Made by a program: the position numbers and the translations under genes. The notes under the pieces were generated by a model. The model ran no database searches. It saw only the letters and a list, made by a program, of their open reading frames with translations, and was not told where the DNA came from. From Polynucleobacter necessarius (lineage in GTDB: Bacteria; Pseudomonadota; Gammaproteobacteria; Burkholderiales; Burkholderiaceae): a DNA stretch of 64,000 bases. Below, piece after piece: positions 9,730 to 19,996 of the stretch (position 1 is the stretch's first letter; each line of letters opens with the position of its first letter). Location of the stretch: the NCBI RefSeq assembly GCF_900095205.1, contig NZ_LT606951.1, forward strand, positions 868,001 to 932,000, given 5' to 3'.

Positions 9730-11849
9730 ATGTCCACAATGAAACCCAATTTTAAAAAATTAGCCCTTTTCATTTCATTGACATCCGCTGGTCTGACAAT
9801 CGCCGCTAGCGGTGGTGGAGTGGTGGCAGATCCAGGCGCCATGCAAGGCAAACACTTTGACTCCAAAGGAAAGATGCCTTCAAGTTATACGGTAGAACTG
9901 CAAAATGGGCTCCGCAAAACACTTCCTTTTGAAGATAAGCGAGATTTCGAAGAATCAAAAAAGGTTTCATTGCTGCACCGGCTTATAAAACCATCATGGC
10001 GGATGCTGGAAATATAGCTTGGGATATGGGTAGCTATGAATTTTTGTTGTAAGGCAAGGACTTTGATAGTGTTCACCCATCGTTACAACGTCAAGCCATA
10101 TTAAATATGGGCTATGGATTGTACGAGGTAGTACCAGAAAAAATTTATCAAGTGCGAGGTTTTGATCTGGCCAATATCAGCTTTGTGAAGACGAGCACGG
10201 GTTGGATTGTGTTTGATCCATTAACTGCCAAAGAAACTGCTCGTCGTGCGGCCCTCGAGTTGGTAAATGAGAAATTAGGCAAGCACCCAGTAGTTGCAGT
10301 TGTTTATTCCCACTCTCATGGGGACCATTTTGGCGGAGTGCGAGGAGTTGTAGATGAGGCAGATGTAAAAAGCGGCAAGGCAAAAATTATTGCGCCAGTT
10401 GGCTTTGTGGATCATGCGATTGCCGAAAACGTTTATGCGGGTAATGCCATGACTCGTAGAATGTATTTTCAGTATGGTGTTCTATTGCCACGTAGCCCAT
10501 TCGGACATGTTGACCAATCCATTGGTAAAAATACCGCTGCTGGTAATTTGGGTTTGATAGAGCCAAATGTTTACATTAATCAGCTATATGAAAAAATAAC
10601 TATAGATGGTGTTGAGATGGAGCTCCAAAATACTCCTGGTACTGAAGCACCGGCGGAGATGAATACCTGTTTCCCGCAATTTAAGGCTTTTTGGGCTGCA
10701 GAAAACATTACGGGCACGATCCATAATATTTATACTCTACGTGGCGCTTTAGTTCGCGACTCTTTGGCTTGGTCCAAAAACATCAATAATGCTTTATATC
10801 GTTATGGTGCCGAGAGTGAGGTTATGTTTGCTTCGCATACATGGCCGCGCTGGGGTAATGAACGTATTCAAGAAGTGATGCGCACTCAACGAGATAGCTA
10901 TGCACACTTACATAACGAGGTGCTTCATTTGGCCAATAATGGAGTCACCATTAATGAAATTCAGAACGTTTATAAGCAGCCCGAGAGTCTGAAGAAGCAA
11001 TGGGCAGCCCATAGTTATCATGGATCTGAAGAGCACAACAGCCGTGCTGTGATTAACCGCTATCTGGGCTATTGGGACGCCAATCCAGCAACCCTTGCGC
11101 CTTTATCTCTAAAGGACTCTGCACCACTTTATGTGGAGATGATGGGAGGTTCTGCCAAGATTCTGGCTAAGGGTAAAGAGTTATACAAGCAGGGCAAGTA
11201 TCGTGAGGCGATGGAGATTGTGAATAAATTGGTGTATGCACAACCCAGTAATACTGCTACCAAAGATTTGCTCGCCGATATTTTTGAGCAGATCGGTTAT
11301 CAAAAAGAAAGCCCTAGTATGCGCAACAGTTTCTTGGGGGCTGCCTATGAACTGCGTCATGGCATGCCTTCAGGCGCATCACCAAAATCCAATGGTCCTG
11401 ACATGATCAAGGGAATGACTACTGAACTTTGGTTAAATGCACTTGCGATCAGTATGGATAGTAAAAAAGCAGTAGGTATGAATTTCGTCACCAATCTATC
11501 AGCACCAGATAATGGCGAGAAGTTTGTTATTGAAATGAGCAACTCTGCGCTGACAAATATCAAAGGTCAGCAAGTGAAAAATTCGAATTTAACTGTAACT
11601 TTAAATCGTAGTGATCTTGAACAAGTTATGGGAGCGCAAACAACTTTTGATAAATTGCTCGCTGCCGGAAAGGTGAAGTTTGACGGTGATCGCAAAGTAT
11701 TTGATCAACTTCGCAGTACCTTGACAGTCTTTACGCCTGACTTTGAGCTCATGCCTGGAACCAAGGCTAAAGCTGCTGCAAAGCCGGTGCCAAGCTCAGC
11801 CAAAGATCCGTTTGCAGCTCAAGAGATAGCCATAACAGCAGGGGAATAG
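9730..11849 (+). pseudogene. Alkyl/aryl sulfatase (SdsA/BDS1 family), frameshift and nonsense codon
   Basis: The first piece has a signal peptide (KLALFISLTSAGLTIAASGG) and the family N-terminus up to DFEESKK. An indel in the A run near 9958-9966 shifts the frame; the correct continuation is GFIAAPAYKTIMADAGNIAW. An in-frame TAA at 10050-10052 (probably from CAA) follows. Downstream 580 residues are open: the zinc motif YSHSHGDHFGG, the alkylsulfatase core, and a C-terminal SCP2-like lipid-binding domain (residues about 440-560). The family cleaves sulfate from alkyl sulfates such as dodecyl sulfate in the periplasm. A shortened protein from 10107 would lack the secretion signal, so loss of function is likely. 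Confidence 0.88.
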
Positions 11850-11900
11850 TTTTCTTGATTTAGTTGCGGTCTTAAATGGGCATTCCTGTGGATCGCAGCT

Positions 11901-11917
11901 TTAGCCATGATGGCTAA
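11901..11917. other. Perfect palindromic stem-loop upstream of the anthranilate-synthase-like genes
   Basis: TTAGCCA-TGA-TGGCTAA is a perfect 7-base-pair inverted repeat about 100 bases before the start at 12016 and 50 bases after the sulfatase gene. It could be a terminator remnant or an operator. It does not contain the CTAG half-sites of enteric Trp operators. Confidence 0.4.
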
Positions 11918-12015
11918 CTGATTTCCTTCTATCTTTTCATCTATTACATATCCTTAATATCCACCTTTGAGTTGATTTATTTTTAAGATTATTGTATTGT
12001 TGTAACGTTATATCA

Positions 12016-13486
12016 ATGCAAATATTAAAAAAAGTGATTCTAGTTGAAATAGAAGGTGCAAATCCATTCTCGGGACTTCGTTCTACCGCATTTGGCGTCT
12101 ATTTAAATTTATTAGAGAAATTCGACAGTAGGCAATTATTCCTGTTTGAATCTTTGGGGCCTGAGTCAATAGATACGAAGGTTTCGCTAATTGGGATTAA
12201 CCCAGTGTTCAAAATCGATGTTATCGACGATATCGTTCGTATCTCAGGAAATCAGCAGTTACTTGAAAAACTTCAGTTGATATTCAAGGGTGAATTTTTG
12301 CTTGAACCAAGCGCGGGGGTATTGAGTTATCGGCTTACTTGTCGAAAAGCAATTTGGGATTTTTTTAAGAACACTTGATATTGAATTTAAGATGGTTGAA
12401 AAGGGTGTGCTAGCTTTCGGAGCATTTTCTTACAACGCCATCTATTTCATAGAGGATATTTCTGGCTATATACAGGGTATATGTTTCAGATATCTGCTTA
12501 ACACGCTATTCTACATATATTGAGCTTGAAGACGATCGAGTATTACTTCATGAGTATGAGTTTAGTGGTGCTAAATGCATTAGCTTTAATGAAATCAAGT
12601 CCTGTCTATCGCTAAGGGATACGCCTCCTGAGACGTTTATCAATTCAGGCTTTTCAGTTAGCAGGGAAACTCTTAAGGACGACTATCTAAAAAAAGCAAA
12701 AGTTGCGCTAGAACATGTGCAGGTTGGCGATGTTTATCAAATTCAAATTGGTCAAAAAATTTCTATTCAATCAGAAGCAGCTGCAGTTAACGTATATGCA
12801 AGACTAAGACTTTTGAGCCCATCTCCTTATATGTATTTATTTAATTTGGGCAATTTTGAGGTGATTGGCGCTAGCCCTGAATTATTCCTTTACATGAGAG
12901 ATCAAGATGTCATGATGAGACCCATTGCTGGGATACTTGGGAAATTCGTAACACCCACTAAGGATGATGTTGCAAAAGAATTTAGTGTAAACCCCAAAGA
13001 AATTGCGGAGCACATGATGTTGGTTGATTTGTGTCGAAATGACTTATGTAAAGTTTCCGTACCCAAAAGTCTCAGAGCATCTGAATTGATGTCAATTGAA
13101 GAGTATTCCCACGTTTATCACATGATTTCAACAGCAAAATTGTTGGCGCGAGAAGGCATCGATAAGTATGGTGTCATTCAAGCCTCATTTCCTGCGGGAA
13201 CTATGACAGGTACTCCAAAAATTAGAGCAATTGAGCTGATCGCAAATATTGAAGATAGCGGGAAGGGGCTTTATGCAGGGGCCTTGGGCATCATTGGTTT
13301 GGGATGTAACTACATTAATACAGCATAAGAACTGCAATAAAACGCAATCAGGTTTTCACATTGCGTGCATCCGCTGGCATAGTTTCCGACTCTAAGGTTG
13401 AAAGCGAATATATCGAAACCTTGCATAAGATGGGGTCAGTATTTAAAGCTATTACTAATGAGGAAATTTCATGCCACGTCGTGTAA
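12016..13486 (+). pseudogene. Chorismate-binding enzyme, anthranilate synthase component I-like, multiple frameshifts
   Basis: The start MQILKKVILVEIEGANPFSG and a TrpE-type N-terminal region run to 12378. Several frame changes follow (pieces at about 12375-12520 and 12500-12720). The catalytic part is open from about 12650 to 13328: GDVYQIQIGQ, FEVIGASPELF, MRPIAGILGK, HMMLVDLCRNDLCKVS, EEYSHVYHMIS and PAGTMTGTPKIRAIELI. A last shift near 13325 leads to IRTAIKRNQVFTLRASAGIV and a stop at 13484-13486, overlapping the next gene by 16 bases. The family makes anthranilate or aminodeoxychorismate from chorismate using ammonia from a glutaminase partner, which follows. Residues in DLCRNDLCK differ from the usual glycines or alanine. 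The whole cluster looks more AT-rich than the housekeeping genes (by eye), suggesting transfer. Confidence 0.85.
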
Positions 13487-14054
13487 TTGTTGTGGATGCC
13501 TATGATAGCTTTGTACATATTCTGGTAAGTTATTTACAGGCAATTGGATGTGAGGTGGACCTATATCGCAAAGATGATATTCAACTAGTACAAACAGTAG
13601 AGAAGTCTTCAGGCGATTTTCTCTTGCTTGGTCCAGGCCCTGGACATCCCACAGACTCTGGCTATGGAAATTTATTGAGATTGAATGCCGGCCGAATGCC
13701 AGTTTTGGGGGTTTGCTTAGGGCATCAAGCTATTGGCCTTCAATACGGCTGTCAAATTGAATATGCTAAAAATCTAATGCATGGAAAAACAAGCGATATT
13801 TCTTACGATGGTTGCGGATGCTTTACATCCTTTTCTGATAGCACGCTTGTGGCGATGCGATACCACTCTATCGTTGTTTCAGATAAGAACCTTCCTGAGG
13901 AAATTGCTATCACTGCCAGATCTCAGGATGATGGCTATGTAATGGGCATAAGGCATTAAAAATTGAAGGTATACAGTTTCATCCGGAGAGTATTGGTACT
14001 GATTTTGGAATTCAAATCCTACAGAATTTTATGAATACATATCTTCATAACTAG
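13471..14054 (+). pseudogene. Class I glutamine amidotransferase, anthranilate synthase component II-like, frameshift near C-terminus
   Basis: Opens with VIVVDAYDSFVHILVSYL, the TrpG/PabA N-terminus, then LLGPGPGHPTDSGYG and the nucleophile elbow VCLGHQAIGLQYG with the catalytic Cys. The frame ends at 13959 after VMGIRH. A single missing base there restores LKIEGIQFHPESIG, which carries the catalytic His and Glu, and a stop at 14052-14054. As it stands the protein lacks the His-Glu pair and cannot release ammonia. It overlaps the component I gene, as in translationally coupled trpEG pairs. It could serve anthranilate or aminobenzoate synthesis. Confidence 0.87.
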
Positions 14055-14157
14055 CTAATGTTTTGCAAGCTTTTATGATTTCTCTGGTAGTGGAATTCCT
14101 ATAGCATCCAAATAATAGCGGACTCATTAAATGTAGTTTTTAAATGGAGTCATTGCT

Positions 14158-14727
14158 ATGAGGATTTGTGTATTAGTTGGATCGTCACGAAAAAGCGGCT
14201 TAAGTAATCATATTTGCTCGGTATTGCAGGATAAATTTGCAAGTAAGGGCCTAAATGGAAGATTCATTCATTTGGCTGATATGCATATTGAATTCTGTGA
14301 TGCTGATAACGCATGCCAATGTTCTCCATGCAAAGTTTCTGACGATATGCCAAGTATTCTTGCTGATATGCAATCTGCCGATGGAATTTATATGCCAGTC
14401 ATGCATGCGTTTGGCACAAACAGTAAATTTCAGGCATTTCTAGAAAGGGTTGGCTATTGATATTTGCGCCCACTCGATCGGCCTCTAAAAGATAAAATTG
14501 CTGCCATCGTTGTTGTTGGCAGGAGGTATGGGCACACAGCCGTATATTCACAGATCATGTTAAATATTATGCTTAACAAGATGATTGTGGCGGGGTCAGG
14601 ATTCCCGGCACTTTTTTTGGGAATGTTGGGAGGGGTTTTGGATAACGCTGAAGCTTTGGAGGCCTTAGACCAAACGATTGAGAGAATGCATGACGTTCAC
14701 CAACGATTTCGTGCTTCCCATGGTTAA
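14158..14727 (+). pseudogene. NADPH-dependent FMN reductase / iron-sulfur flavoprotein-like, internal stop
   Basis: Begins MRICVLVGSSRKSGLSNHIC, the flavodoxin-like phosphate loop of NADPH-dependent FMN reductases. A cysteine-rich insert NACQCSPCKVSDDM follows, like the cluster loop of iron-sulfur flavoproteins, then SADGIYMPVMHAFGTNSKFQ. An in-frame TGA at 14458-14460 interrupts VGY-YLRPLDRPLKDK; a TGG codon would restore a protein of 189 residues that continues in the same frame with AAIVVVGRRYGH to 14727. The role in the cluster is unknown: it may act on a chorismate-derived product or supply reduced flavin. It lies 103 bases after the glutaminase gene and converges on the TrpR-like gene. 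Confidence 0.8.
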
Positions 14728-14728
14728 T

Positions 14729-15013
14729 TCAATTTGGATCATCAAATTTTGATCTCCAATATTCTTTGGATTTAGGTTTTCGTAAATTTGCTGATCCTCT
14801 GGTTACTTTAGAGATGCTCACGTTAAGAGATTTGGCGCACTCCCTTTGAGGAGTCTCAGTACAGGAAAGAATATGGTATATCCTAATCCTATCAAGAAGA
14901 TCGTTGATTTCTCCAGCGGTTAATATTTGATCTAGAAAGAATCGCATTTCATTAGGATTCTCAATATCGCAAAGCATTTTTATTAAGGCCTGACTGGCCT
15001 TGGATTTATTCAT
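14729..15013 (-). CDS. TrpR-family transcriptional repressor-like protein
   Basis: Intact 94-residue protein. Residues about 28-80 align by eye with the Trp repressor core: LDQILTAGEINDLLDRIRI matches the LTPDEREALGTRVRI region, TPQRECAKSLNVSISKVTRG matches the helix-turn-helix, and the conserved T-R-G-S is kept. The family binds operator DNA as a dimer when loaded with tryptophan. Here it faces a broken anthranilate-synthase-like gene pair and a flavoprotein gene, ending one base from the latter, so it is probably their regulator. It is the only open protein gene between 3.4 and 18.2 kb. Ligand specificity cannot be read from the sequence. A YerC-like relative is the alternative. Confidence 0.75.
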   Translation of the reverse strand: MNKSKASQALIKMLCDIENPNEMRFFLDQILTAGEINDLLDRIRIYHILSCTETPQRECAKSLNVSISKVTRGSANLRKPKSKEYWRSKFDDPN

Positions 15014-15097
15014 GAATATGCTCCGATCTTTCTAGTGGCATGCGATGACATAAATTTTAAACTTATGCCATATTTGCAAACAATAATACTTTTTGAT

Positions 15098-16330
15098 TTA
15101 AGGTGTAAAAGCGCCGCCAGCCTCAATAGACTTTAGTTCTTCACCAGTAATGCCAAGTTCTGCAAGAAGTTCGCTTGTATGTTCGCCTAATAATGGAGGA
15201 TGGCGATATACCTTTTGAGGTGTGCCATTCATTTTGACGGCAAAGCCAATATTAGGCACCTTCCCCTCGATAGGATGATCAATTTCCATGCGCATTTTGC
15301 GATGGCGACCGTGCTCACTGTCAAATGCCTCAGGGTAGGTATTAATTGGACCCGCTGGAATGCCTGCAGTAAGTAGTATGTCGACCCATTCATCACTTGT
15401 TTTGGTAACAAAGATCTTTTTTAGTTCTGTTGCTAGCTCCGATCTGTTTGCAAGGCGCAGGGGGTTTGTTTTAAAGCGGTTGTCGTCAAATAATTCGGGG
15501 CGATCAATCTTGTCGCAAAGTAATTTCCATAGCTTTTGATTGGTGGCCCCATCACAAAATAACCATCTGAGGATTTCATGGCTTGATAGGGGGCGCTCAT
15601 ATGATTAGCGGTGCCAAGTTTGCAGGGCTCCACGCTGGCTCCCCAGTAAGTACTGAGCGGTATCCCAGATAGAGAAGGCCAGTGCAGAATCAAAGAGTGA
15701 GGCATCGATAAATTGCCCTTCGCCAGTTTTAGTCTTGCCAATATAGGCCGACAAGATGCCATAGGCTGCAAATAGTGCACAACCAATATCAGCTACCGGA
15801 ACGCCAGCTTTAACAGGAGGGCCATCGGGGTATCCAGTAGCGCTCATGACACCTGACATGGCTTGAGCCATGAGATCAAAACCTGGTCGATCAGCCCCCA
15901 AGGACCGGTTTAACCAAACCCTGAAATGCTGGCGTAGACCAAACCTGGATTAATTGCCTGCAATGAGGGGTAATCAATACCTAATTTTTTCATTACGCCA
16001 GGACGGTAGTTCTCAACCAGGATATCTGCTGTCTTCACAAGCTCAAAAAATACCTTTTTGCCAGCTTCGGTTTTGAGATTTAAGGTAAGACTGCGTTTAT
16101 TTCGGTTCATGTTCAGAAAGCCCATGCTATCTGAACCCTTCATCTTGAAGCCCATGGCCCCACGAGTTTGATGACATCTGCCCCCAAGTCAGCCAAGAGC
16201 ATGCAACAGTAGGGCCCCTGCCATGACTTGACTCACGTCAAGAACGCGCACACCGGAGAGGGGTAGCGGTTTGGATGACCGTGCAGGCGTGCCATCCAAA
16301 GCGTTGTTTATGGGTGTTTTCGTCAGTCAT
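15098..16330 (-). pseudogene. CoA-transferase family III (CaiB/BaiF), heavily frameshifted
   Basis: From the start at 16330 (MTDENTHKQ) pieces in different frames give LSGVRVLDVSQVMAGP, the family N-terminus, then GSDSMGFLNMNRNKRSLTLN and FFELVKTADILVENYRPGV, then PGFDLMAQAMSGVMSATGYP with the family's DPYR-like neighbourhood damaged, and VADIGCALFAAYGILSAYIG. The C-terminal pieces end VYRHPPLLGEHTSELLAELG. At least five shifts occur, for example near 16290, 16160, 15905, 15600 and 15420. The family moves CoA between carboxylic acids. It is divergent from a Bug receptor gene, a common pairing in Burkholderiales for uptake and activation of an organic acid. Confidence 0.88.
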
Positions 16331-16406
16331 TGTCTCAATTATTTTTATATGTTTAGAATTACCTTGTTATAGTATGAAACACAACTAAAATAATATTGGA
16401 GATCTT

Positions 16407-17395
16407 ATGTTGGTTAAAACACCCCAATGGGCAGTGCGCAGCTTGCTTGCGATTGCCTTGGCAACAAGTTCATCTATGGCAGTAGGTCAGCAAGTCTATC
16501 CAAATAAACCTATACGTCTGGTAGTAGATTTTGCACCTGGTGGTGGAACCGATATTGTTGCTCGAGCCATTGCACCCAAGATGGGTGAGATGCTGGGTCA
16601 AAGCGTGATTGTGGAAAATAAATCCGGCGCAGCCGGCACCATTGCTGCTGATCAGATTGCCAAAGCCAATCCAGACGGCTACACCTTGCTAGTAGGTTAT
16701 TCGAACTCTAATGCGATTGCACCATTTGTTTTAACTAACGTTCCTTATAATCCCGCAACGGATTTCACGCCAATCACTTACTTGGGTTATGTGCCCAATG
16801 TATTGGTAGTCAAGGCTTCATTGCCCATGAACTCTGTTGCTCAATTGATCTCGCTGGCTAAAGCCAATCCTGGGCAGATGACATACGGCTCTTCTGGAAT
16901 AGGTAGCACTCAACACCTAGCGGGGCATTGTTCACAAAGATTGCCGGCATTCAGTTGAATCACGTTCCAAGGACAGCAGTCAGGCCATCATTGATCTTCT
17001 TGGCGGGCAGATTACGATGAATTTTGATGCCTTGCCGCCCAACTTGCAGCAGATTAAAGACGGCAGTCTCAAGGCTTTAGCAATCTCAACCCCCAAACGG
17101 TTATCTATCCTACCGACTGTTCCAACCTTTAATGAGGTCGGTATCATCGGTTTTGATGTAACTAATTGGTACTCTGTAATGGGTCCTTAAAGGATTGGAT
17201 CCCGCAGTAGTCAATAAGATTGACCAAGCCGTTAAGGCTGCCATGGCAGATCCACAGATTAAGGAGACATTAGATGCCCAAGAGGTTTGCAGCCTGAGGG
17301 TCCCGCAACGCCTGCAGCGTTTAATCTATTTTTGGCTGGGTGAACTTGTAAAGTATCAGCGTTTAGTGAAAAGCTTAAATATCAAAGCTGAATAA
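16407..17395 (+). pseudogene. Bug-family (TctC) periplasmic solute receptor, frameshifted
   Basis: The first 183 residues show a signal peptide cut after SSSMAVGQQ, then YPNKPIRLVVDFAPGGGTDI, the Bug signature, and GAAGTIAADQIAKANPDGYT. Frame changes after GIGSTQHLAG (about 16920) and near 16965 lead to QAIIDLLGGQITMNFDALPP and VPTFNEVGIIGFDVTNW. An inserted base at about 17190 makes a stop before GLDPAVVNKIDQAVKAAMAD, and another shift near 17285 precedes LVKYQRLVKSLNIKAE and the stop at 17395. Bug receptors bind small carboxylates or similar ligands in the periplasm for TctAB-type carriers or signalling. The divergent CoA-transferase and the following enoyl-CoA hydratase suggest a lost catabolic unit. 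Confidence 0.9.
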
Positions 17396-17402
17396 GATTT
17401 TC

Positions 17403-18203
17403 ATGGGTGATCATGCAAAAGTGGGGAATGTTGCTCAAGTTTCTTTAGAGAAATTGGAGGGTGTTGCCCACATTACCTTTGATCATGTAGTTGCACGTAA
17501 TGCAATGACTGTTGACATGCATCAAAGCTTAAAGTCGATTTGTGAGGATTTAGCCACCAATCCAACTGTGTGAGTAGCTATCTTGCGCGGTGCGGGTGGC
17601 AAATCATTTGTGTCTGGTAGTGATATTGCCCAATTTGCAAATTTTCAAGATGGTAGCGATGGGGTTCGATACGAAGAGGCGATTGATAGTTACTTCACCC
17701 CTCCTTTGGCAGCCTTACCTATTCCTACAGTCGCAGTAATTGATGGCATGGCGGTAGGTGGTGGATTAGCGATCGCTAGTTGCTGTGATTTTCGATTGGC
17801 CGCGCCGGGTGCAAAATTTGGTGTGCCGATTGCTAAAACTCTAGGTAATTGCTTATCGGCCGCCAACATTGCTTGGCTTGTAGCGCACCTAAATATCAAT
17901 TTTGTGAAGCGTATGCTTTTGCTCGCAGAAATGATTCCTGCGGAAGAGTTAATGCCCCAGGGTTATATCTTTGCAATTCATGAGCAGGAGCATCTAGGTC
18001 GCGAGGCTCATATTCTCGCACGGCGACTTTCTAAGCTGGCGCCAATGACGCAAAAATCAAGCAAGCTAGTGATGGCAAGGCTGATAAAAAATAATCTGCC
18101 TGCATGTGATGATTTGATTAAACAAACTTATGGAAGTTCCGACTTTAAAAATGGAGCGGCTTCTTTTTTGAAAGGTGAGTCGCCTACCTGGACAGGGCAG
18201 TGA
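17403..18203 (+). pseudogene. Enoyl-CoA hydratase/isomerase family protein, single nonsense codon
   Basis: The frame from 17403 is continuous to 18203 apart from a TGA at 17571-17573, where TV-stop-VAILRGAGGKSFVSGSDIAQF implies an ancestral CGA Arg codon. The crotonase fold is clear: the oxyanion-hole stretch GKSFVSGSDI, then VAVIDGMAVGGGLAIASCCD with the second oxyanion Gly, and FGVPIAKTLGNCLSA. Total length would be 266 residues. The enzyme would hydrate or isomerise an unsaturated acyl-CoA. It starts 7 bases after the Bug receptor gene and was probably cotranscribed. A restart after the stop would lack the first beta strands. Confidence 0.88.
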
Positions 18204-18214
18204 ATTTTCAGCCT

Positions 18215-19402
18215 TTAGTCTAAAAATATCTCTTGTAGGTTATTGAGGTAGCGTAGTCCTAGCGGAGTAACTTTTAATTGACTGGGATTTTCATCTAATA
18301 ATTGTTTTTTACTTGCTTCTAACAGGCCTTGGCTTATTGCACTTAAAGGCAAGCCAGTTCTCTCGCTAAAGGTGTTGGTTGCTACTCCATTGGTGAGTCT
18401 TAGTGCATTGAGCATGAATTCAAAAGGAAGATCCTTAGCAGGAATTTCTCTCGATTCAATTAAGGCGTTATCTTTAGTTTCCATTGCCTGCATATACGAT
18501 TCAGGATGTCGCTCTCTTACTTGACGGGTAATTTTGTCAGGAAAGGAAATCTTACCGTGGGCCCCTGCACCGATGCCGATGTAATCACCAAAGCGCCAGT
18601 AGTTGAGATTGTGTTTGCACTCTTGATTTTTCTTTGCATAAGCAGATACTTCATAGCGTTGATAACCCGCCTTGGTAAGAAGATCTAAATTCTGTTCAAA
18701 GATCGCATCCACTTCATCATCGCTTGGTAGTTGCGGTGGGAAGTTCGCGAAATAGGTATTTGGTTCAAGCGTGAGGTTGTAAAACGACAAGTGCGGCGTT
18801 TTAAATGACAGTGCAGTTTCAACATCTGCTTTAGCTGCCTTAAGGGTTTGTTTGGGTAGGCCATACATCAAATCTAAGTTTACGGATTTGAAATGCTTCA
18901 TTGCTATTTCAATGGCGCGCTTAGCTTCATCACCATTATGGATGCGGCCTAAAGCTTTGAGTTGTTCATCTTGAAAGCTCTGAACTCCAATTGACACTCT
19001 ATTAATCCCTGCTTTTGCAAAGCCGGCAAACTTATCAGCCTCGATAGACCCTGGGTTTGCCTCCATCGTAATTTCAGTATCCGGTTCGAGGTTCACCCGA
19101 GCACGGATGGCACAAAGCAGTTGATCCATGCCCTCAGCAGAGAGCAGGCTAGGAGTGCCACCGCCAATAAAAATACTGTGGACTTGTCGCCCCCAAACAT
19201 TGGGCAATTCAGTTTCTAGGTCAGCAATCAGTGCATTGATATAGCGCTGCTCATCAAACCCTCCCTTGCTAACCCTCTCTTTAATTTGATGGGAGTTGAA
19301 ATCACAGTAGGGACATTTCTTTTCACACCAAGGAAAATGGATATACAAAGCCAGAGGAGGCAATGCGGTCAAAGATACCTTATTGGGGCTTGAGTTCAGC
19401 AC
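18215..19402 (-). CDS. hemW: Radical SAM heme chaperone HemW (coproporphyrinogen III oxidase-like)
   Basis: Intact 395-residue radical SAM protein. The 4Fe-4S motif is IHFPWCEKKCPYCDF with Cys26, Cys30 and Cys33, and SAM-binding parts FIGGGTPSLL and ITMEANPGSIEADKF follow. The HemN-like C-terminal domain contains HNLNYWRFGDYIGIGAGAHG. HemW binds heme and delivers it to respiratory enzymes; older annotations name it an oxygen-independent coproporphyrinogen oxidase. It overlaps the end of rdgB by 23 bases on the same strand, so the two are cotranscribed with rph, the usual order in Burkholderiales. Confidence 0.95.
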   Translation of the reverse strand: MLNSSPNKVSLTALPPLALYIHFPWCEKKCPYCDFNSHQIKERVSKGGFDEQRYINALIADLETELPNVWGRQVHSIFIGGGTPSLLSAEGMDQLLCAIRARVNLEPDTEITMEANPGSIEADKFAGFAKAGINRVSIGVQSFQDEQLKALGRIHNGDEAKRAIEIAMKHFKSVNLDLMYGLPKQTLKAAKADVETALSFKTPHLSFYNLTLEPNTYFANFPPQLPSDDEVDAIFEQNLDLLTKAGYQRYEVSAYAKKNQECKHNLNYWRFGDYIGIGAGAHGKISFPDKITRQVRERHPESYMQAMETKDNALIESREIPAKDLPFEFMLNALRLTNGVATNTFSERTGLPLSAISQGLLEASKKQLLDENPSQLKVTPLGLRYLNNLQEIFLD

Positions 19403-19985
19403 GAGATTTCAACTGTGTAATGAGTTCACGTAATGTTTGACCTCGATGGCTGATTAAATTTTTCACAGCAGGATCTAATTGAGCTGCTGTCAGGTTTTGT
19501 TCAGGCAAAAAGAAGTGAGGGTCATAGCCAAATCCATTTGATCCCTGAGCTTGATCAATAATCTCACCATACCATCGGGTTTGCACAACGATAGGTTCAG
19601 GATCGTTTGGGCTGCTTACAAATACTAGGGCGCAAACATAATGTGCACCACGATTCGTTTTGTCACTGAGCTCCCGAATTAATTTTTGGTTGTTAGCAGA
19701 GTCATCGCCAGATGTCCCCGCATAACGAGCCGAGAAAACACCTGGTTGACCATTTAAAGCATGGGCACAGATTCCCGAATCATCGGCTAGTGCTGGTAAG
19801 TTACTTGCAGCGCTGGCATGACGCGCCTTAGCCAGTGCATTTTCAATAAAAGTATGGTGAGGTTCCTCGGCAGATGGAATGCCCAATTCACCTTGAGGGA
19901 TTACCTGAAAATCTAGGGGCGCTAAAAGCGCCTGGAATTCTCTTACCTTGCCAGCATTATTGGATGCTAAAACGATTTTTTGCAT
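19380..19985 (-). CDS. rdgB: XTP/dITP diphosphatase (Ham1/RdgB)
   Basis: Intact 201-residue house-cleaning enzyme that removes ITP, dITP and XTP from the nucleotide pool. Family motifs: the N-terminal LASNNAGKVREFQALL, FIENALAKARHASAA, the metal and substrate loop ADDSGICAHALNGQPGVFSA and the C-terminal NGFGYDPHFFLPE with SHRGQTLRELI. It lies between rph (11 bases upstream) and hemW (overlapping). Confidence 0.96.
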   Translation of the reverse strand: MQKIVLASNNAGKVREFQALLAPLDFQVIPQGELGIPSAEEPHHTFIENALAKARHASAASNLPALADDSGICAHALNGQPGVFSARYAGTSGDDSANNQKLIRELSDKTNRGAHYVCALVFVSSPNDPEPIVVQTRWYGEIIDQAQGSNGFGYDPHFFLPEQNLTAAQLDPAVKNLISHRGQTLRELITQLKSRAELKPQ

Positions 19986-19996
19986 GGCCTGAATGC

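Noticed and set aside
11901-11917. Trp operator identity for the palindrome before the TrpE-like gene
   Set aside because: It lacks the CTAG-type half-sites of known Trp operators; kept only as an unassigned stem-loop.
3402-18203. Programmed frameshifting in the accessory genes
   Set aside because: The lesions are numerous, in unrelated families, without shared slippery sites and often combined with stops.
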